Positions 5,678-8,126 of a stretch of DNA of 8,126 nucleotides are shown piece after piece. The notes under the pieces were generated by a model that saw nothing but the letters and a program-made list of their open reading frames with translations, was not told the origin of the DNA and did no database searches. Each line of letters opens with the position of its first letter. Position 1 is the first letter of the stretch. The position numbers and the translations under genes are program-made. The stretch comes from an uncultured Capnocytophaga sp. (GTDB lineage: Bacteria; Bacteroidota; Bacteroidia; Flavobacteriales; Flavobacteriaceae), in the NCBI GenBank assembly GCA_915070235.1, contig CAJZFM010000088.1:1-8126 (forward strand). The letters run 5' to 3'.

Positions 5678-6451
5678 ATGAGAAAAAAATTATTTGCTTT
5701 TTTGGCACTGTTTTTGCTTATAGTCTCTTGTAAATCAAAGGGCTATTTCACCCAAGCGATGGAGGGGGAACAAATGCCAATAACCAAAGATACGGAAGAA
5801 GATGAGGATGTCAAGGACTACCTATCGCCTTTCCGCTATCACCTGAACAAGTATTTGGACAAGGTACTTTCTCACAACAATGCTACTATGGTCAAGGATA
5901 TCAAAACCTTAGAAGATGGTGAGATGAACATGCCTATTGGTAATTTCTTTGCTGATGCTCTCTATGAACAGGTTGATGGTTATTTCTTTAAGAAAAAGAA
6001 GCGCCATGTGGATTTTTCCTTATTCAACTGGGGGGGAATTCGTTCTGAATTAGCCGAGGGAAGTATCACTACCCGAATGGTCTATCAGCTAATGCCTTTT
6101 GAAAACCAATTGGTTGTAGCCGAGGTTACGGGTGCCCAGCTCTATGATATGGCCAAATATCTCTTTGACAGTAAGCTCCCCCACCCGATCTCTAATCAAG
6201 TGCAACTCATTATGACCCCTCGTGGGGAAGTTGTGAGCTTCCTTATCAACAAAAAACCTGTTCTACGCAAAAAACGCTATTTCATCTGTACCTTTGACTA
6301 CCTATACCAAGGGGGGGATAAGATGAATTTCTTTAAAAATTCCTTGGGAGTTACCAATATTGATTACAATGCCAGAGAAGCTCTTATTGATTACCTAAGA
6401 AAAACGGATCATATAGACTTCAAATCCGATGGACGATTCAGAATAAAATAA
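5678..6451 (+). CDS. 5'-nucleotidase C-terminal domain lipoprotein
   Basis: This 257-residue protein has a lipoprotein signal: basic MRKK, a hydrophobic stretch and 'LIVSC' with the lipidated cysteine at 18. The residues after it (KSKG) are not acidic, so it lacks the K-D/E-type surface-export signal described in Capnocytophaga and probably faces the periplasm. Residues ~50-245 match the UshA-type 5'-nucleotidase C-terminal domain, which binds the nucleoside base: 'IGNFFADAL' (87-95), 'NWGGIR' (117-122), 'GSITTRMVYQLMPFENQLV' (128-146) and 'FDYLYQGGDKM' (206-216). In UshA this domain follows the metallophosphatase domain in one chain; here that domain is the next gene, 25 bases downstream. 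The protein alone lacks the dimetal centre and should need its partner. Two G7 runs (6030-6036, 6311-6317) encode its Gly-Gly pairs. Confidence 0.9.
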   Translation: MRKKLFAFLALFLLIVSCKSKGYFTQAMEGEQMPITKDTEEDEDVKDYLSPFRYHLNKYLDKVLSHNNATMVKDIKTLEDGEMNMPIGNFFADALYEQVDGYFFKKKKRHVDFSLFNWGGIRSELAEGSITTRMVYQLMPFENQLVVAEVTGAQLYDMAKYLFDSKLPHPISNQVQLIMTPRGEVVSFLINKKPVLRKKRYFICTFDYLYQGGDKMNFFKNSLGVTNIDYNAREALIDYLRKTDHIDFKSDGRFRIK

Positions 6452-6476
6452 TATAAACCTACAAACATACAACTTA

Positions 6477-7400
6477 ATGGAAAGAAGAAATTTCGTAAGA
6501 AATATAGGAGCTGGTGCCTTGTTCTTAGGTTTAGGAGGTGTTTCCTATGCCTTTGATAGAGACAAGAATAAGGACAAACTCAAAAAACATAAGAAACATA
6601 TCACCATACTCCATACCAACGACACTCACAGTCATATAGACCCCATGCCCTCCGATGACCCTCACTATCCTGACAAGGGAGGAGTGGCACGCCGTGCGGT
6701 CTTGATAGAGCAAGTGCGTAAGGAAAACCCCAATACGCTACTCTTTGATGCAGGGGATATCTTCCAAGGCACGCCTTATTTTAACTATTACGGGGGCGAA
6801 TTGGAATTTCGCCTAATGTCCATGCTCAAGTATGATGCAGCTACTTTTGGCAACCATGATTTTGACAATGGAATAGAAGGGCTACTCTTCCAGATGCCAC
6901 ATGCTAAGTTTGATTTTATCTCCTCCAATTACGATTTTACCAATACCGTATTAGAAGGAAAAACAAAGCCCTACAAAGTGTTTGAAGTAGATGATGTCCG
7001 CATAGGGGTATATGGTTTGGGAGTAGAGCTTAAGGGATTGGTTACCAAGGAACTATACAGAGAAACCAAATACCTTGACCCTGTGGAGATTGCCATAGAT
7101 ATGGAAAAGAAACTACGTAAAAATGAGAACTGTGACATTGTCATCTGTCTCTCCCACTTGGGATTCCAGTACCGTACCGACAAGGTATGCGATATTACCA
7201 TTGCTAAAAAGACCTCCGAAACCGACCTTATCATAGGTGGCCATACCCATACGTTCATGAGTGAACCTGTGATTGTCAAGAATAAGGCCAACCGCGAAAT
7301 CCTCATCAATCAAGTAGGGTGCTATGGAATTAACTTAGGCCGTATTGATTTCTACTTAGATAACAAAATCACCACCAGTGGGGTACAGATCTTAATCTAA
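6477..7400 (+). CDS. Metallophosphatase / 5'-nucleotidase catalytic domain, Tat-type signal
   Basis: This 307-residue protein begins 'MERRNFVRNIGAGALFLGLG', a twin-arginine signal (ERRNFVR, then a weakly hydrophobic glycine-rich stretch) with a possible 'SYA|F' cleavage site at 25. A lysine-rich linker follows (28-40). The calcineurin-like metallophosphatase domain has every metal ligand motif: 'LHTNDTHSH' (45-53), 'DAGDIFQG' (91-98), 'GNHDFDNG' (125-132), 'SHLG' (226-229) and 'GGHTHTF' (254-260). It should hydrolyse nucleotides or related phosphoesters in the periplasm using two metal ions. It ends where UshA proteins would pass into their C-terminal domain, which is instead encoded by the preceding gene, so the pair probably works together. 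It lies 25 bases downstream of its partner in one operon and is followed by a strong terminator. Substrate specificity is not resolvable from sequence. Confidence 0.9.
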   Translation: MERRNFVRNIGAGALFLGLGGVSYAFDRDKNKDKLKKHKKHITILHTNDTHSHIDPMPSDDPHYPDKGGVARRAVLIEQVRKENPNTLLFDAGDIFQGTPYFNYYGGELEFRLMSMLKYDAATFGNHDFDNGIEGLLFQMPHAKFDFISSNYDFTNTVLEGKTKPYKVFEVDDVRIGVYGLGVELKGLVTKELYRETKYLDPVEIAIDMEKKLRKNENCDIVICLSHLGFQYRTDKVCDITIAKKTSETDLIIGGHTHTFMSEPVIVKNKANREILINQVGCYGINLGRIDFYLDNKITTSGVQILI

Positions 7401-7423
7401 TTTCCTAAATGATATCCAATAAG

Positions 7424-7460
7424 AAAGAGGTTGTTCTTTGGTGAACAACCTCTTTTCTTT
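7424..7460. terminator. Bidirectional intrinsic terminator between convergent genes
   Basis: A perfect 13-bp stem (7424-7436 with 7443-7455: AAAGAGGTTGTTC / GAACAACCTCTTT) closes a 6-base loop, TTTGGT. T-rich sequence follows on the right and A-rich sequence precedes on the left, so it can end both the rightward nucleotidase transcript and the leftward receptor transcript, whose stop codon is at 7466. Confidence 0.85.
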
Positions 7461-7465
7461 TCTCT

Positions 7466-8126
7466 CTATTTCACATTGAAGCGGTACTTTACCCCTACGA
7501 GGAATTGGAAACCTTGTACAGGGTAGGACGTCCATCGCTGGTAGTGCTGCCCTGTTACATTACTCAAATCCACAAAAGCTGTCCAGCGCTTAAGGAAGGT
7601 ATAGTCGGTTGAGAAGTTAAGATCAAAAAAGCCATCAAGGGTCAATTCCTTAGCCTCTAAGGTAGGTAGCGTATGTGCTATATCCTTTCGCTCTCCTACA
7701 TAGTAGAAAGAAGTCCCTATATTCCACTGGGGAAGAATACGATAACTTGCTGAAAGAGCGGAAGTAAATAGTGGTAAGTTTCTTTCCTTCGCTTTTAGTG
7801 CATCAAAGGAATAGGCATTGACCTTGGCAAAAGCATCTATATAGAAGCTATCCGAAAACTTCCCCCTAATGGTTGCTTTTGCCCCAAAGGACATAGCATC
7901 TTGGTATATAATGCTATAGGAATTATCGTAGTGATAGGGCTTACGATCGGCAAGGGTATATTTTTCATTAGCCTGATACATAGGCATCTGTACTATACGT
8001 GTATAGAAAGCCTTGAGATCATAAGAGAATCCTTGGAAAAGTGCTCCTCTAATCCCTGCAAATATATCATAAGGGGTATAGGTAGGGTGTAGGTGCTGGG
8101 TTGGAGACAGATAGGGGTTCTCCAAG
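7466..8126 (-). CDS. TonB-dependent receptor, C-terminal barrel (partial)
   Basis: This is the last 219 codons of a minus-strand gene running off the right edge. The apparent TTG start at 8125 is just an internal leucine codon of 'LENPYLSPTQHLHPTYTPYD'. The sequence is alternating beta-strand throughout, rich in aromatic residues, with 'YDIFAGIRG', 'FSYDLKAFYTRI', 'FYYVGERKD' and 'LTLDGFFDLNFSTDYTF'. It ends with 'DLSNVTGQHYQRWTSYPVQG' and the final strand 'FQFLVGVKYRFNVK', a standard TonB-receptor ending. The protein sits in the outer membrane as the importing barrel. The plug domain is missing, so the ligand cannot be inferred. It is not similar at its end to the receptor fragment at the left edge, so the two are different subfamilies rather than a recent duplication. 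Some related non-TonB outer-membrane barrels could look alike. Confidence 0.75.
   Translation of the reverse strand, partial: LENPYLSPTQHLHPTYTPYDIFAGIRGALFQGFSYDLKAFYTRIVQMPMYQANEKYTLADRKPYHYDNSYSIIYQDAMSFGAKATIRGKFSDSFYIDAFAKVNAYSFDALKAKERNLPLFTSALSASYRILPQWNIGTSFYYVGERKDIAHTLPTLEAKELTLDGFFDLNFSTDYTFLKRWTAFVDLSNVTGQHYQRWTSYPVQGFQFLVGVKYRFNVK

Noticed and set aside
6971..7309. 112-residue minus-strand open frame inside the metallophosphatase gene
   Set aside because: It is antisense to a region carrying the conserved SHLG and GGHTH motifs; it is serine-rich shadow translation without family resemblance.
8123..8125. TTG at 8125 as the start of a complete 219-residue protein
   Set aside because: The product begins in the middle of a beta-barrel with no signal peptide or plug domain; the frame continues off the window edge, so it is a partial gene.
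1..8126. Mobile element, CRISPR, toxin-antitoxin, defence system, tRNA or rRNA
   Set aside because: I saw no transposase, integrase, regularly spaced repeats, cloverleaf or rRNA-like sequence; gene content and codon use look uniformly chromosomal.

Overview
The window looks like a chromosomal segment of a flavobacterium (Bacteroidota, class Flavobacteriia), possibly a Capnocytophaga-type organism. The genus is only an inference from gene content and the moderately AT-rich composition. The phylum call rests on promoters of the TAnnTTTG type, a TonB-dependent receptor end at each edge, an OstA-like protein, a DUF6913-type gene coupled to dapA, and a 'HGVHSPFVF' methyltransferase-type protein. 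These families are characteristic of the group.

Layout, left to right. (1) Bases 1-192 hold the last 63 codons of a plus-strand TonB-dependent receptor, followed by a strong hairpin terminator (291-327). (2) A plus-strand cluster begins with a TAnnTTTG promoter at 361-368. It contains an OstA/LptA-like exported protein (402-2027), a shortened methyltransferase-like protein overlapping it by one base (2027-2539), a repeat-containing leader (2540-2692), pyrR (2693-3238) and pyrB (3272-4201). (3) A convergent minus-strand pair ends 6 bases from pyrB: a DUF6913-type gene and dapA, which overlap by 4 bases and share a promoter at 5625-5634. (4) A plus-strand pair starts from a divergent promoter at 5647-5655. 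It encodes the two halves of a UshA-type 5'-nucleotidase as separate proteins, with the C-terminal domain (lipoprotein) first and the metallophosphatase domain (Tat-type signal) second. (5) A 13-bp hairpin terminator (7424-7455) separates this pair from the C-terminal 219 codons of a second TonB-dependent receptor on the minus strand, which runs off the right edge.

Functionally, the window combines envelope biogenesis (OstA-like; DapA, which supplies diaminopimelate for peptidoglycan and lysine), pyrimidine synthesis and its regulator (PyrB, PyrR), periplasmic nucleotide salvage (the split nucleotidase) and outer-membrane import (TonB receptors). Most of it is ordinary core genome, and I see no phage, insertion sequence, CRISPR, toxin-antitoxin or defence system. 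The points most worth checking are the methyltransferase-like gene that has lost its SAM-binding core, the split nucleotidase with two different export signals, the non-ATG start forced on the DUF6913-type gene by its promoter, and the structured repeat patch in front of pyrR.
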